Origin: Oxydemutator sp963693105
Lineage (GTDB): Bacteria > Pseudomonadota > Gammaproteobacteria > Poriferisulfidales > Oxydemutatoraceae
DNA: 64,000 nucleotides
Direction: 5' to 3'
Assembly: GCA_963693105.1 (NCBI GenBank)
Contig: OY843752.1
Span: forward strand, 806,001 to 870,000
The translations under genes and the position numbers were made by a program. The notes beneath the pieces are model-generated. The model made no database searches. It saw only the letters and a program-made list of their open reading frames with translations, and had not been told where the DNA came from. The stretch's first letter is position 1. Each line of letters starts with the position of its first letter. Below, one piece after another: positions 1 to 7,492 of this stretch.

Positions 1-856
1 CCGCCGCAAAGACGCCCTCGACGCTGGTCGCGGTGAGGTTGTCGGTGGCGCCGGTGCCGGTTTTGATGTAGCCGTGTTCCATCTCGATCTGTCCTTTGAA
101 CAGGTCGGTGTTGGGGCGGTGGCCGATGGCGACGAACACGCCCTGCACATCGAGTCGTTTCTCCGACTGGTCGAGTTTGTTGCGTATCGCGATGCCGGTG
201 ACGCCGTCGTTGTCGCCGAGCACTTCGGTCATCTCGCAGTTCCACTCGATCGAGACGTTTTCGTCCTTCTCTTTTTCGAACAGCCGGGTTTGCAGGATTT
301 TCTCGGCGCGCAGCGTGTCGCGGCGGTGCACCAGCGTCACCTGCCCGGCAATGTTGGACAGGTACAGCGCCTCCTCGACGGCGGTGCTGCCGCCGCCGAT
401 GACGGCGACGTCCCGGCCCTTGAAAAAGAAGCCGTCGCAGGTGGCGCAGGCGGAAACGCCGCGCCCCTTGTAGGCTTCCTCCGACTCCAGGCCGAGGTAC
501 ATCGCCGAGGCGCCGGTTGCGATAATCAGCGCATCGCAGGTGTATTCGCCGAGTTCGCCTTTCAGCCGCAACGGCCGGCTTTTGAGGTCGCTTTCGACAA
601 TCTGGTCGTTGACGACGCCGGTGCCGAAACGCTCCACGTGCGCCAGCATCTGCTCCATCAGGCCGGGGCCTTGCAGCCCTTCTTCGCCGCCGGGCCAGTT
701 GTCCACGTCGGTCGTGGTCATCAATTGGCCGCCCTGCTCAAAGCCCGAAATCAGCACAGGCTTCAGGTTGGCGCGCGCCGCGTAAACGCCGGCAGTGTAG
801 CCGGCGGGCCCTGATCCTACGATAATCAGGCGGCGGTGGGTGGGTGTATCGGTCAT
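1..856 (-). CDS. trxB: Thioredoxin reductase (partial, C-terminus outside window)
   Basis: This is a FAD/NADPH flavoprotein that reduces thioredoxin in the cytoplasm. The ATG is at 856-854 and the frame runs off the left edge after about 285 codons, against a usual length near 320. Seen in the translation: an N-terminal FAD-binding GSGPAGYTAG motif at about residues 15-24, the redox-active CATC followed by DGFF, an NADPH-binding GGGSTAVEEAL motif, and a late segment ending GVFAA that leads into the FAD C-motif. It is divergent from the precursor gene at 1033. In E. coli trxB is followed by lrp and ftsK; here a peptide precursor sits between trxB and ftsK. The identification is secure; only the last ~30-40 residues are missing. 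Confidence 0.95.
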   Translation of the reverse strand, partial: MTDTPTHRRLIIVGSGPAGYTAGVYAARANLKPVLISGFEQGGQLMTTTDVDNWPGGEEGLQGPGLMEQMLAHVERFGTGVVNDQIVESDLKSRPLRLKGELGEYTCDALIIATGASAMYLGLESEEAYKGRGVSACATCDGFFFKGRDVAVIGGGSTAVEEALYLSNIAGQVTLVHRRDTLRAEKILQTRLFEKEKDENVSIEWNCEMTEVLGDNDGVTGIAIRNKLDQSEKRLDVQGVFVAIGHRPNTDLFKGQIEMEHGYIKTGTGATDNLTATSVEGVFAA

Positions 857-947
857 GGCGGTGTCTGCTGAGAAAGCTTGTTTGCGGGATTATACCGGAT
901 GGCGCCGCACCGTCATTTCAGCCGCCGGATTGGCCGTTCAGAAACCC

Positions 948-975
948 TTGTCATAATTGCGTTGGGGAGTATAAC
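948..975 (+). promoter_or_regulatory. Candidate sigma70 promoter of the precursor gene
   Basis: A TTGTCA box at 948-953 and a TATAAC box at 970-975 are separated by 16 bases, in an AT-rich stretch that contrasts with the GC-rich flanks. It lies about 57 bases upstream of the ATG at 1033. It was found by eye only. Confidence 0.45.
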
Positions 976-1032
976 CAAATATAGTAGTTATACCAATGCA
1001 ATAGCTTTATGCTGTAAAAGCAGGGAGGAATC

Positions 1033-1590
1033 ATGCTGCAGACAAATGAGGGAAGAGGGACTTTGCCATTGATAAATGAACTTGCGGCGATTTATCTGGG
1101 TGCTGCCAAGGTGAGCCCGGAGGCGGATTCGGAATTCAAGACGTTCCTGAATGAGAATCTCAATCAATTCAAGGATTTCAATGTGATTTACAAGCAGAAC
1201 ACCGCCAATGAGGTGAATGTCGTGGTGCCGGATTATTTGATGCTTGAAAGCCAGGAATTTTTGGTCATGACCAACTCGCAACTGGAAAAAATCTCGGGCG
1301 GTGCGTTCGAGATTGCCGTGTTTTTGGGCGGTCTCGGCGCCGCCTTAGGCGTTGGCACCATTATCACTTCCGCCTCTGGGGCTGCCGTTGTGGGAGTCGT
1401 TGCCACGGGTGTCGGGGGCGTCACCATTGGCTATGGGATTGCTTCTGTTGCCGCTGGTGCGGCCGTAATAGCCGCCGGGGTTATCGCTGGAGGAGCGGTC
1501 CTGGCCGGGGTTGGCGTCGGTGTTGCTGCAGGGCTGGGCGCCTTCAATAGCGGCGGCAGCGGCCCCATCAGTGTCGGGCTTGTCGAGTAA
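1033..1590 (+). CDS. RiPP/bacteriocin-like precursor, NHLP-like leader, double-Gly site
   Basis: This 185-residue protein has two distinct halves. Residues ~1-88 are acidic/polar and resemble nitrile-hydratase-like leader peptides (NHLP): a segment with QNTANEVNVVVP (about 55-66) followed by a short helix ending LEKISGG (84-90), the classic double-glycine protease site. Residues 91-185 form a candidate core of ~95 residues that is extremely rich in Gly, Ala, Val and Ile, without Cys, ending GSGPISVGLVE. A good Shine-Dalgarno (AGGGAGGA) precedes the ATG and a strong terminator follows, so it is a single-gene unit. No modifying enzyme, peptidase or ABC exporter gene is present in the window. 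The core resembles a membrane-active class II bacteriocin or microcin more than a heavily modified peptide. The function is inferred from architecture only. Confidence 0.7.
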   Translation: MLQTNEGRGTLPLINELAAIYLGAAKVSPEADSEFKTFLNENLNQFKDFNVIYKQNTANEVNVVVPDYLMLESQEFLVMTNSQLEKISGGAFEIAVFLGGLGAALGVGTIITSASGAAVVGVVATGVGGVTIGYGIASVAAGAAVIAAGVIAGGAVLAGVGVGVAAGLGAFNSGGSGPISVGLVE

Positions 1591-1628
1591 AGCCGCCGGC
1601 GTTTGCTGAACGGCGTCCGGCAAGACTC

Positions 1629-1673
1629 AAGAGGCCGCGCTCCCTCGTTCGGGAGGCGCGGCCTCTTTATTTT
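1629..1673 (+). terminator. Rho-independent terminator after the precursor gene
   Basis: A long GC-rich inverted repeat has a left arm at 1629-1644, a 6-base loop and a right arm at 1651-1667, followed by TATTTTA. The stem is about 16 bp with one bulge. It closes the precursor unit before ftsK. Confidence 0.85.
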
Positions 1674-1745
1674 ATGAACCCGGTTTTTATCCGGAACGGG
1701 GCGCGGCGGTTAGAATAGGGCCGGGCGAATTCAAGGGAGACATGT

Positions 1746-4052
1746 TTGGCGCGTAAATTGCCCGGCGGATTATCCAGGCCGGAGATTGGTGAAATCAGTG
1801 CAAGCCTGCGCAAGCGGGTGTGCGAGGCGTGCGCCTTGCTGCTTGCCGGCATCGGGCTGTACCTGGTGTTGATGCTGTTCGGTTACAGTCCGGACGATCC
1901 GTCGTGGGCGAACACCATCCCCGCCGAGGCGGCGCGCAATCCGGGCGGCGTCATCGGCGCACAGCTTGCGCATACGCTGTATTTCATCTTTGGCGGCCCG
2001 GCCGCCGTTCTGTTTCCGCTGGCGGTTTTCACCAGTGCGTGGTTTTTGTTCAGGGGCGGGGCGTCTTCGCGCCGTTTTATCAGCGAGCATTGGGTCATCT
2101 GGCTGGCCTTCGCGCTGACGATTTTTTCCGGCTGCGGCCTCGCCACGCTGCATTTCGCCGCGGGTTCGCTGCCGGCCACCGCCGGCGGCGTGCTTGGCAA
2201 AGTGGTCGCCCGCAGTTTCCACGATGTTTTCGGCATGGTCGGTGCGACCCTGCTGCTGACCAGCCTGGTCATCGCCGGTTTCACGCTGATGACCGGCATT
2301 TCCTGGCTCAGGCTGATGGACACGCTGGGGGCGTTGCCGTTTTCGGCGTCGCGCCGCCTCGTGCTGGCTTTTCAGTGGCTGCGCGACCGCCAGCTGGCGA
2401 AGGAAGTGACCGCGGTGCGCACACGCGCCGTTGCCAGAAGAAAACGCAAACTGGAACACAAGGAGCCGCCGAAGATCGAGCCTTCGGTGGAGAGAATAAA
2501 GCCGGGGAAACGCATCGAGAAAGAGCGCCAGATTACCCTGCCGGTCGGTGGCGCGGCCGGCGAACTGCCGCCGTTGCAATTGCTGGACGAGCTGGCGCAG
2601 GAGGCGGAAATCTATTCAAAGGAGGATCTGGAAACGCTGGCGCGCCAACTGGAAATCAAAATGGAGGATTTCGGCATCGAGGCCGAGGTGGTCGAGGCCC
2701 GGCCGGGGCCCGTCGTCACCCGTTTTGAGGTGATGCCGGCGCCCGGCACCAAGGCCAGCACCATCAGCAGCCTGGAAAAGGATCTGGCGCGTTCGTTGTC
2801 GGTGTCGAGCCTGCGGGTGGTCGAGGTGATTCCCGGCAAGTCGGTGATGGGCGTCGAGATTCCGAACCGCGACCGCAACCCGGTGCTGCTCGGCGAGATT
2901 CTGCGCAGTGCGGAATACGACAAGACCGGGTCGCCGCTGACGCTGGCGCTCGGCAAGGACATCTCCGGCGCCGCCGTGTTCGCCGATCTGGAACGGATGC
3001 CGCATCTGCTGGTGGCGGGGACCACCGGTTCCGGCAAATCGGTCGCGGTGCACTCGATGCTGATGAGTCTGCTGTTCAAAAACACGCCGGCGCAGGTTCG
3101 CCTGATTCTGATAGACCCGAAAATGCTGGAATTGAAGGCCTACGAGGACATTCCGCACCTGCTGACCCCGGTCATTACCGATATGAAAGAGGCGGCGAAC
3201 GCGCTGCACTGGGCGGTGGTCGAGATGGAGCGCCGTTACAGCCTGATGGCGGCGCTTGGCGTACGCAACATCACTTCGTACAATCGGCGCGTGGCCGACG
3301 CCGTGAAAAGCGGCAAACCGCTGGCGGATCCGCTGGCCGCCGCCGGCGGCGGCGACGGCGAACCGGGAGAGGCGGCGGTGCTGGGCAGCATGCCGCTGAT
3401 TGTTATTGTCATTGACGAGTTTGCGGATATGATGATGATTGTGGGGAAGAAGGTGGAAGACTTGATTGTTCGATTGTCACAAAAAGCGCGCGCCGCCGGC
3501 GTGCATCTGGTGCTTGCGACGCAGCGGCCGTCGGTGAACATTGTCACCGGCCTGGTCAAGGCGAATGTTCCGACAAGAATCGCTTTTCAGGTCTCGTCGA
3601 AAGTGGATTCGCGCACCATCCTGGATCAGAACGGCGCCGAACAGTTGCTGGGCCGCGGCGACATGCTGTTTCTGCCGCCGGGGCAATCGGTGCCGGAACG
3701 CGTTCACGGCGCTTTTGTCGGCGACCACGAAGTGCTGGCGGTCGCCGACTTTCTGCGCGCGCAGGGCAAGGCGGAGTATCTCGACGGCCTGGTGGACGCG
3801 CCCGCCGCTTCCGGCGCGGCGCCCGGTTTTGAGAGCATGGCCTCAGACGAGGCCGACCCGCTGTACGACGAGGCCGTCGCCGTCGTCACGCAGTCGCGCA
3901 AGGCCTCGATTTCCTATCTCCAGCGGCGGCTGAAAATCGGTTACAACCGGGCGGCGAGAATGGTCGAGGACATGGAAACCGCCGGCATTGTCAGCCCGGT
4001 GCAGCCCAACGGCGGGCGCGAAGTGCTGGCCGCGCCGCCGCCCGAGGTGTGA
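1746..4052 (+). CDS. ftsK: DNA translocase FtsK/SpoIIIE family
   Basis: This septal double-stranded DNA pump clears and resolves chromosome ends at division. The 768-residue form is the short type that lacks the long linker of E. coli FtsK (1329 residues). About four hydrophobic segments occupy residues 25-190. A basic linker follows, then the alpha/beta/RecA motor with Walker A GTTGSGKS at 425-432 and Walker B VIVIDEFADM at about 553-562, and a C-terminal winged-helix gamma domain (about 700-760) expected to read KOPS sites. The start is a TTG: the nearby ATG at 1742 is in another frame and stops within five codons, while AGGGAGA at 1734-1740 fits the TTG at 1746. lolA follows after 4 bases. 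Confidence 0.95.
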   Translation: MARKLPGGLSRPEIGEISASLRKRVCEACALLLAGIGLYLVLMLFGYSPDDPSWANTIPAEAARNPGGVIGAQLAHTLYFIFGGPAAVLFPLAVFTSAWFLFRGGASSRRFISEHWVIWLAFALTIFSGCGLATLHFAAGSLPATAGGVLGKVVARSFHDVFGMVGATLLLTSLVIAGFTLMTGISWLRLMDTLGALPFSASRRLVLAFQWLRDRQLAKEVTAVRTRAVARRKRKLEHKEPPKIEPSVERIKPGKRIEKERQITLPVGGAAGELPPLQLLDELAQEAEIYSKEDLETLARQLEIKMEDFGIEAEVVEARPGPVVTRFEVMPAPGTKASTISSLEKDLARSLSVSSLRVVEVIPGKSVMGVEIPNRDRNPVLLGEILRSAEYDKTGSPLTLALGKDISGAAVFADLERMPHLLVAGTTGSGKSVAVHSMLMSLLFKNTPAQVRLILIDPKMLELKAYEDIPHLLTPVITDMKEAANALHWAVVEMERRYSLMAALGVRNITSYNRRVADAVKSGKPLADPLAAAGGGDGEPGEAAVLGSMPLIVIVIDEFADMMMIVGKKVEDLIVRLSQKARAAGVHLVLATQRPSVNIVTGLVKANVPTRIAFQVSSKVDSRTILDQNGAEQLLGRGDMLFLPPGQSVPERVHGAFVGDHEVLAVADFLRAQGKAEYLDGLVDAPAASGAAPGFESMASDEADPLYDEAVAVVTQSRKASISYLQRRLKIGYNRAARMVEDMETAGIVSPVQPNGGREVLAAPPPEV

Positions 4053-4056
4053 CGGG

Positions 4057-4704
4057 ATGAGACGCTTGTTCCGGCAATGTCCGGCCCTCCCCGGTGCTTT
4101 GGCGCTTCTGGTGCTGGCGCCGCAACCCGCGTTCGGCGACGCGCTGCGGAATCTCGACGCGTTTTTCAAGGTCGAGACCTTTCGTGCGAATTTCGTCCAG
4201 CGGGTTTATACCACCAGCGACGAACCCGGGACCGTCTCCGAGGGCACCGCGCTGTTCCGCCGCCCGGGGCGCTTTCGCTGGGAATACACGTTGCCCGAAC
4301 CGCTTCTGATTATCACCGACGGCTTGCATCTGCTGATTTACGATTCCATTTTGCGGCAGGCGTACGTGCAACCGACAATGACTGCGCTCGGTTCGGCGCC
4401 GTTGCTGCTGCTGTTGCACGGCAACCGCCGCAGCATGTTCGAGGATTTTCGCGTGGAGTACGTGGAGCACGGCGACGACCTGGAATGGGTCAGGCTCGAG
4501 CCCAAGGCGGACGACACCGAGTTTGTCCGGTTCGACGTCGGCTTCAAGGGCGGCCTGCTTACGAGCATGGTGCTCTACGACCGTTTCGAACAACGCACGG
4601 TGATCCGCTTCAACGGCGTCGAAACGGAGGTCGCCATCCCGCCGGAGATGTTTCGCGCCAGCCTGCCCGAGGGCGTGGACGTCATCGGAAGCCACCTGCG
4701 CTGA
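4057..4704 (+). CDS. lolA: Outer-membrane lipoprotein carrier protein LolA
   Basis: LolA is a periplasmic chaperone that takes lipoproteins from the LolCDE transporter to LolB at the outer membrane. The 215-residue product starts with an apparent signal peptide (MRRLFRQC..., hydrophobic ALALLVLAPQPAFG) cleaved near residue 27. The mature part has the family's FRANFVQ segment, GRFRWEY and the IITDGLHLLIYD strand. The reading frame stays open upstream to 3988, but 4057 is chosen because it gives a proper signal peptide and lies 4 bases after the ftsK stop. The ftsK-lolA pair is conserved in gammaproteobacteria. Confidence 0.92.
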   Translation: MRRLFRQCPALPGALALLVLAPQPAFGDALRNLDAFFKVETFRANFVQRVYTTSDEPGTVSEGTALFRRPGRFRWEYTLPEPLLIITDGLHLLIYDSILRQAYVQPTMTALGSAPLLLLLHGNRRSMFEDFRVEYVEHGDDLEWVRLEPKADDTEFVRFDVGFKGGLLTSMVLYDRFEQRTVIRFNGVETEVAIPPEMFRASLPEGVDVIGSHLR

Positions 4705-4731
4705 GTGGCGCGCGCCGGGTTGCAACCGGCG

Positions 4732-5202
4732 TCAGTGGGTGAATTTTTTGGCCAATCTGCGTTTCTCGCGTTCCCATTCGCGCCGGCGCTCGTCGGCGCG
4801 CTTGTCGTGGGTGTGCTTGCCCCGGCCGAGGCCGAGTTCGAGTTTGGCGCGGTTTTTCTGCCAGTACATTTTCAGCGGCACCAGCGTGTAGCCCTTGCGT
4901 TCAAGCAGGCCGGTCAGGCGCGAGATTTCGCGCCGGTTCAGCAGCAGTTTGCGCGTTCGCGTCGGTTGCGCCTCGCTTTGCGTCGAGCAGTCGGGCAGCG
5001 GACTGATGTGCGCGCCGATCAGCCAGACCTCTCCGCTCTTGACCAGCGCGTAACTCTCTTTCAGGTGCGCGCGCTTCTGCCGCAGGCTCTTGACTTCCCA
5101 TCCTTCGAGCACCAGGCCCGCCGTCAGGCGTTCCTCAATCGCGTAGTCGTGGGATGCACGTTGATTTTTGACGATCAGCGCCGGTGTTTTTGCCGCTTTC
5201 AT
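4732..5202 (-). CDS. smpB: SsrA-binding protein SmpB
   Basis: SmpB binds tmRNA and takes it to stalled ribosomes for trans-translation. The 156-residue product shows the OB-fold signature ASHDYAIEERLTAGLVLEGWEVKSLR in its N-terminal part, then IGAHISPL and KMYWQKNRAKLELGLGRGKHTHDKR, and the basic C-terminal tail. The frame is open upstream to 5244, but the ATG at 5202 (MKAAKTPALIV) matches usual SmpB starts. It is divergent from the symporter gene at 5284. Its RNA partner ssrA lies in the same window at 20805-21159. Confidence 0.95.
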   Translation of the reverse strand: MKAAKTPALIVKNQRASHDYAIEERLTAGLVLEGWEVKSLRQKRAHLKESYALVKSGEVWLIGAHISPLPDCSTQSEAQPTRTRKLLLNRREISRLTGLLERKGYTLVPLKMYWQKNRAKLELGLGRGKHTHDKRADERRREWEREKRRLAKKFTH

Positions 5203-5283
5203 TGAAACCAGTATAATGGCCTTGTTCCGCTGGAATCCGTGCATTATAAATGCGCGAGCGGCGAACGGACGGAAAGACAGCGC

Positions 5284-6642
5284 ATGGCTTCAAACGCTCA
5301 ACACCACATCCACGGCCAATGGACATCGCGCCTGGTGTTTATTTTCGCCGCCACCGGTTCCGCCGTCGGCCTGGGCAACATCTGGAAGTTTCCGTATATC
5401 GCCGGTGAAAACGGGGGCAGTTCCTTCGTATTGATTTATCTGGCGTGCGTGGTGTTCATCGCGCTGCCTATTCTGAGCGCCGAAATCCTGATTGGCCGGC
5501 ACGGCAAGCGCAGTCCGATCACCGTGTTTCAACGCTTCCACCGCGATTACGGAACGCCGTCGGTCTGGCGCTTCGTCGGCTGGCTCGGCGTGCTCGCCGG
5601 GTTTTTAGTCCTGTCGTATTACAGTGTCATCGCCGGCTGGGTCATCGCCTACACCTTTCAGGCCGGCGCCGGCGCTTTCGCGAACGCAACCGCCGACAGC
5701 ATCACCAGCAATTTCAACGACCTGGTAGGCGATCCCGAGCGCCTGACCCTGTGGCACACCTTTTTCATGATACTGACGGTCGTCGTCCTGATGAACGGGA
5801 TACACAAGGGAATCGAGCGGGTGGTCAAATACTTCATGCCGTTGCTACTGATTCTGATACTGGGGCTGATCTTCTACAATTTCTTCGTCGGCGACATGGC
5901 GCGCGCCCTTGGTTTCATGTTCTCGTTCGACTTCGACAAGGTCACCGGGGAGACCGTGCTGGTGGCGCTGGGGCATGCCTTTTTCTCGCTGAGTCTCGGC
6001 ATGGGCGCGATGATGGTTTACGGCTCGTACCTGCCGGACAGCGCGCCGTTGTTCGGCACCGCGGCCATTGTCGCTTTCGCGGACACGACGGTCGCGGTGC
6101 TGGCCGGTCTGATGGTTTTTCCGTTGCTGTTCGCCTTCGGCATGGAGCCGGCGCAGGGGGTCGGCCTGATATTCAAGACGCTGCCGCTTGCGTTTTCGCA
6201 GATGCCCGGCGGCACGATCTTCGGCACATTGTTCTTTTTCCTGCTGCTGATTGCGGCCTGGACTTCGGCTTTGTCGCTGCTGGAGCCGATCATCGCCTGG
6301 GCCGTCGAGCATCTTGCCTGGAGCCGCGCGAAAGCCGCCGTGACCGCGGGCATCGTCGTCTGGCTGATCGGGCTGGGCACGGTCTTTTCATTCAACGTGT
6401 GGCAGGACGTCAAGTTGTGGGACAGGACGGTGTTTGACCTGCTCGATTACCTGACCTCCAACATCATGCTGCCGCTCGGCGGCCTGCTGATTGTTCTGTT
6501 CGTCGGCTGGATGCTTCCCGGCGCGGCGGTCCGGGCGGAAACCGGTTTCCGTAACGGGCATCTCTACCGTCTGTGGCGCGTGCTGGTCCGCTGGGTTGCG
6601 CCGGCTGCGGTACTGCTGATTCTGTTTCATCTGATTCGTTAA
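5284..6642 (+). CDS. Sodium-dependent transporter, NSS/SNF family
   Basis: This is an inner-membrane LeuT-fold symporter of 452 residues with about 11-12 hydrophobic segments. TM1 carries the family signature SAVGLGNIWKFPYIAGENGG, the unwound Na+/substrate site; TM6-like FFSLSLGMGAMMVYGSY and TM8-like segments follow. Bacterial members move amino acids or related amines with Na+; the substrate cannot be read from sequence. A GTG in frame at 5239 would add 15 hydrophilic residues; the ATG at 5284 is preferred because family members begin shortly before the signature. ratA follows after 5 bases, so they may be co-transcribed. Confidence 0.88.
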   Translation: MASNAQHHIHGQWTSRLVFIFAATGSAVGLGNIWKFPYIAGENGGSSFVLIYLACVVFIALPILSAEILIGRHGKRSPITVFQRFHRDYGTPSVWRFVGWLGVLAGFLVLSYYSVIAGWVIAYTFQAGAGAFANATADSITSNFNDLVGDPERLTLWHTFFMILTVVVLMNGIHKGIERVVKYFMPLLLILILGLIFYNFFVGDMARALGFMFSFDFDKVTGETVLVALGHAFFSLSLGMGAMMVYGSYLPDSAPLFGTAAIVAFADTTVAVLAGLMVFPLLFAFGMEPAQGVGLIFKTLPLAFSQMPGGTIFGTLFFFLLLIAAWTSALSLLEPIIAWAVEHLAWSRAKAAVTAGIVVWLIGLGTVFSFNVWQDVKLWDRTVFDLLDYLTSNIMLPLGGLLIVLFVGWMLPGAAVRAETGFRNGHLYRLWRVLVRWVAPAAVLLILFHLIR

Positions 6643-6647
6643 ACCGC

Positions 6648-7091
6648 ATGAGCCGGGTGTCGAGAGAGGCCATCGTGCCCTACACCTGCGGCCAGATGTA
6701 TGCGTTGGTCACCGACATCGGCGCCTACGACCGGTTTTTGCCGTGGTGTCGCGCCACCACGGTGGAGCCTCTTGCCGACGGCCGCGTGCGTGCGCGACTG
6801 GAAGTTCATCACGGCGGCATGGATTTGTCATTTGCGACCGTCAACCGCAACACGCCGGCGCAAAGTGTCGAGATGGAACTGGCGGAAGGCCCCTTCAGGC
6901 AATTGCAGGGAGGTTGGCGTTTCACGCCGCTGGGCGATGACGGCTGCAAGATTGAGTTCACGATCGGCTTCGAGTTTGCCGCGCCGTTTTACAAAATTTT
7001 CCTGAACCGGTTTTTCAACCGGATTACCGCATCGTTGACGGACGCGTTCCTCGAACGCGCCAAAGTGGTTTATGGGCAGGATCGCGGTTGA
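6648..7091 (+). CDS. ratA: RatA/Coq10-like START-domain protein
   Basis: This is a 147-residue cyclase/dehydrase (START-like) protein. In E. coli the homologue RatA (YfjG) is reported to bind 50S subunits; eukaryotic and other bacterial relatives (Coq10) bind ubiquinone. Visible family features are VPYTCGQMYALVTDIGAYDRFLPWC near the N-terminus, GGWRFTPL, and the C-terminal helix FFNRITASLTDAFLERAKVVYG. The ATG at 6648 is taken rather than the upstream in-frame 6573 because the domain starts here. It overlaps rnfH by 20 bases; the ratA-rnfH pair next to smpB is a standard gammaproteobacterial arrangement. Confidence 0.9.
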   Translation: MSRVSREAIVPYTCGQMYALVTDIGAYDRFLPWCRATTVEPLADGRVRARLEVHHGGMDLSFATVNRNTPAQSVEMELAEGPFRQLQGGWRFTPLGDDGCKIEFTIGFEFAAPFYKIFLNRFFNRITASLTDAFLERAKVVYGQDRG

Positions 7092-7356
7092 GGTCGCCTA
7101 CGTCGCGAGCGACCGGCAGCGTGTTGTCAGGCTGTCGGTCGAGCGGGGCAGTTGCGTCGGCGACGCCGTCCGTCTTTCCGGGCTGTGCGAAGAATTCCCC
7201 GACGTGGATCCCGCCCGCAATGCGGTGGGCCTGTTCGGACGCCGCGTCGCGCTGGACCGCGTGCTGGAGGAAGGCGACCGGGTCGAGATTTACCGCCCGC
7301 TACAACGCACCCCGATGGAGGCGCGCAGAATCCGCGCCCGCAAGTCCGGCGGATGA
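7072..7356 (+). CDS. rnfH: RnfH family Ub-fold protein
   Basis: This is a small (94-residue) ubiquitin-fold protein of the RnfH/UPF0125 family; its biochemical role is unsettled. The core VEVAYVASDRQRVVRLSVERG, the NAVGLFGRRVALDRVLEEGDRVEIYRPL segment and the basic tail (EARRIRARKSGG) are typical. The start overlaps the end of ratA by 20 bases, implying translational coupling. The 7357-7492 interval that follows contains a small inverted repeat (GACAGG...CCTGTC) but no clear terminator T-run. Confidence 0.9.
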   Translation: MGRIAVEVAYVASDRQRVVRLSVERGSCVGDAVRLSGLCEEFPDVDPARNAVGLFGRRVALDRVLEEGDRVEIYRPLQRTPMEARRIRARKSGG

Positions 7357-7492
7357 CAGGGCAACACGAAACCTGTCTCCAAACGACAGTGTTCTGTTGT
7401 GGTATCCTGTGCTTGAGCAGGGGCACGGTGGCAGGTAGTAGCATCGCTGACGTAGCATGATTCGTGTTACCGGGAGATTCAGGGAATCCAGT

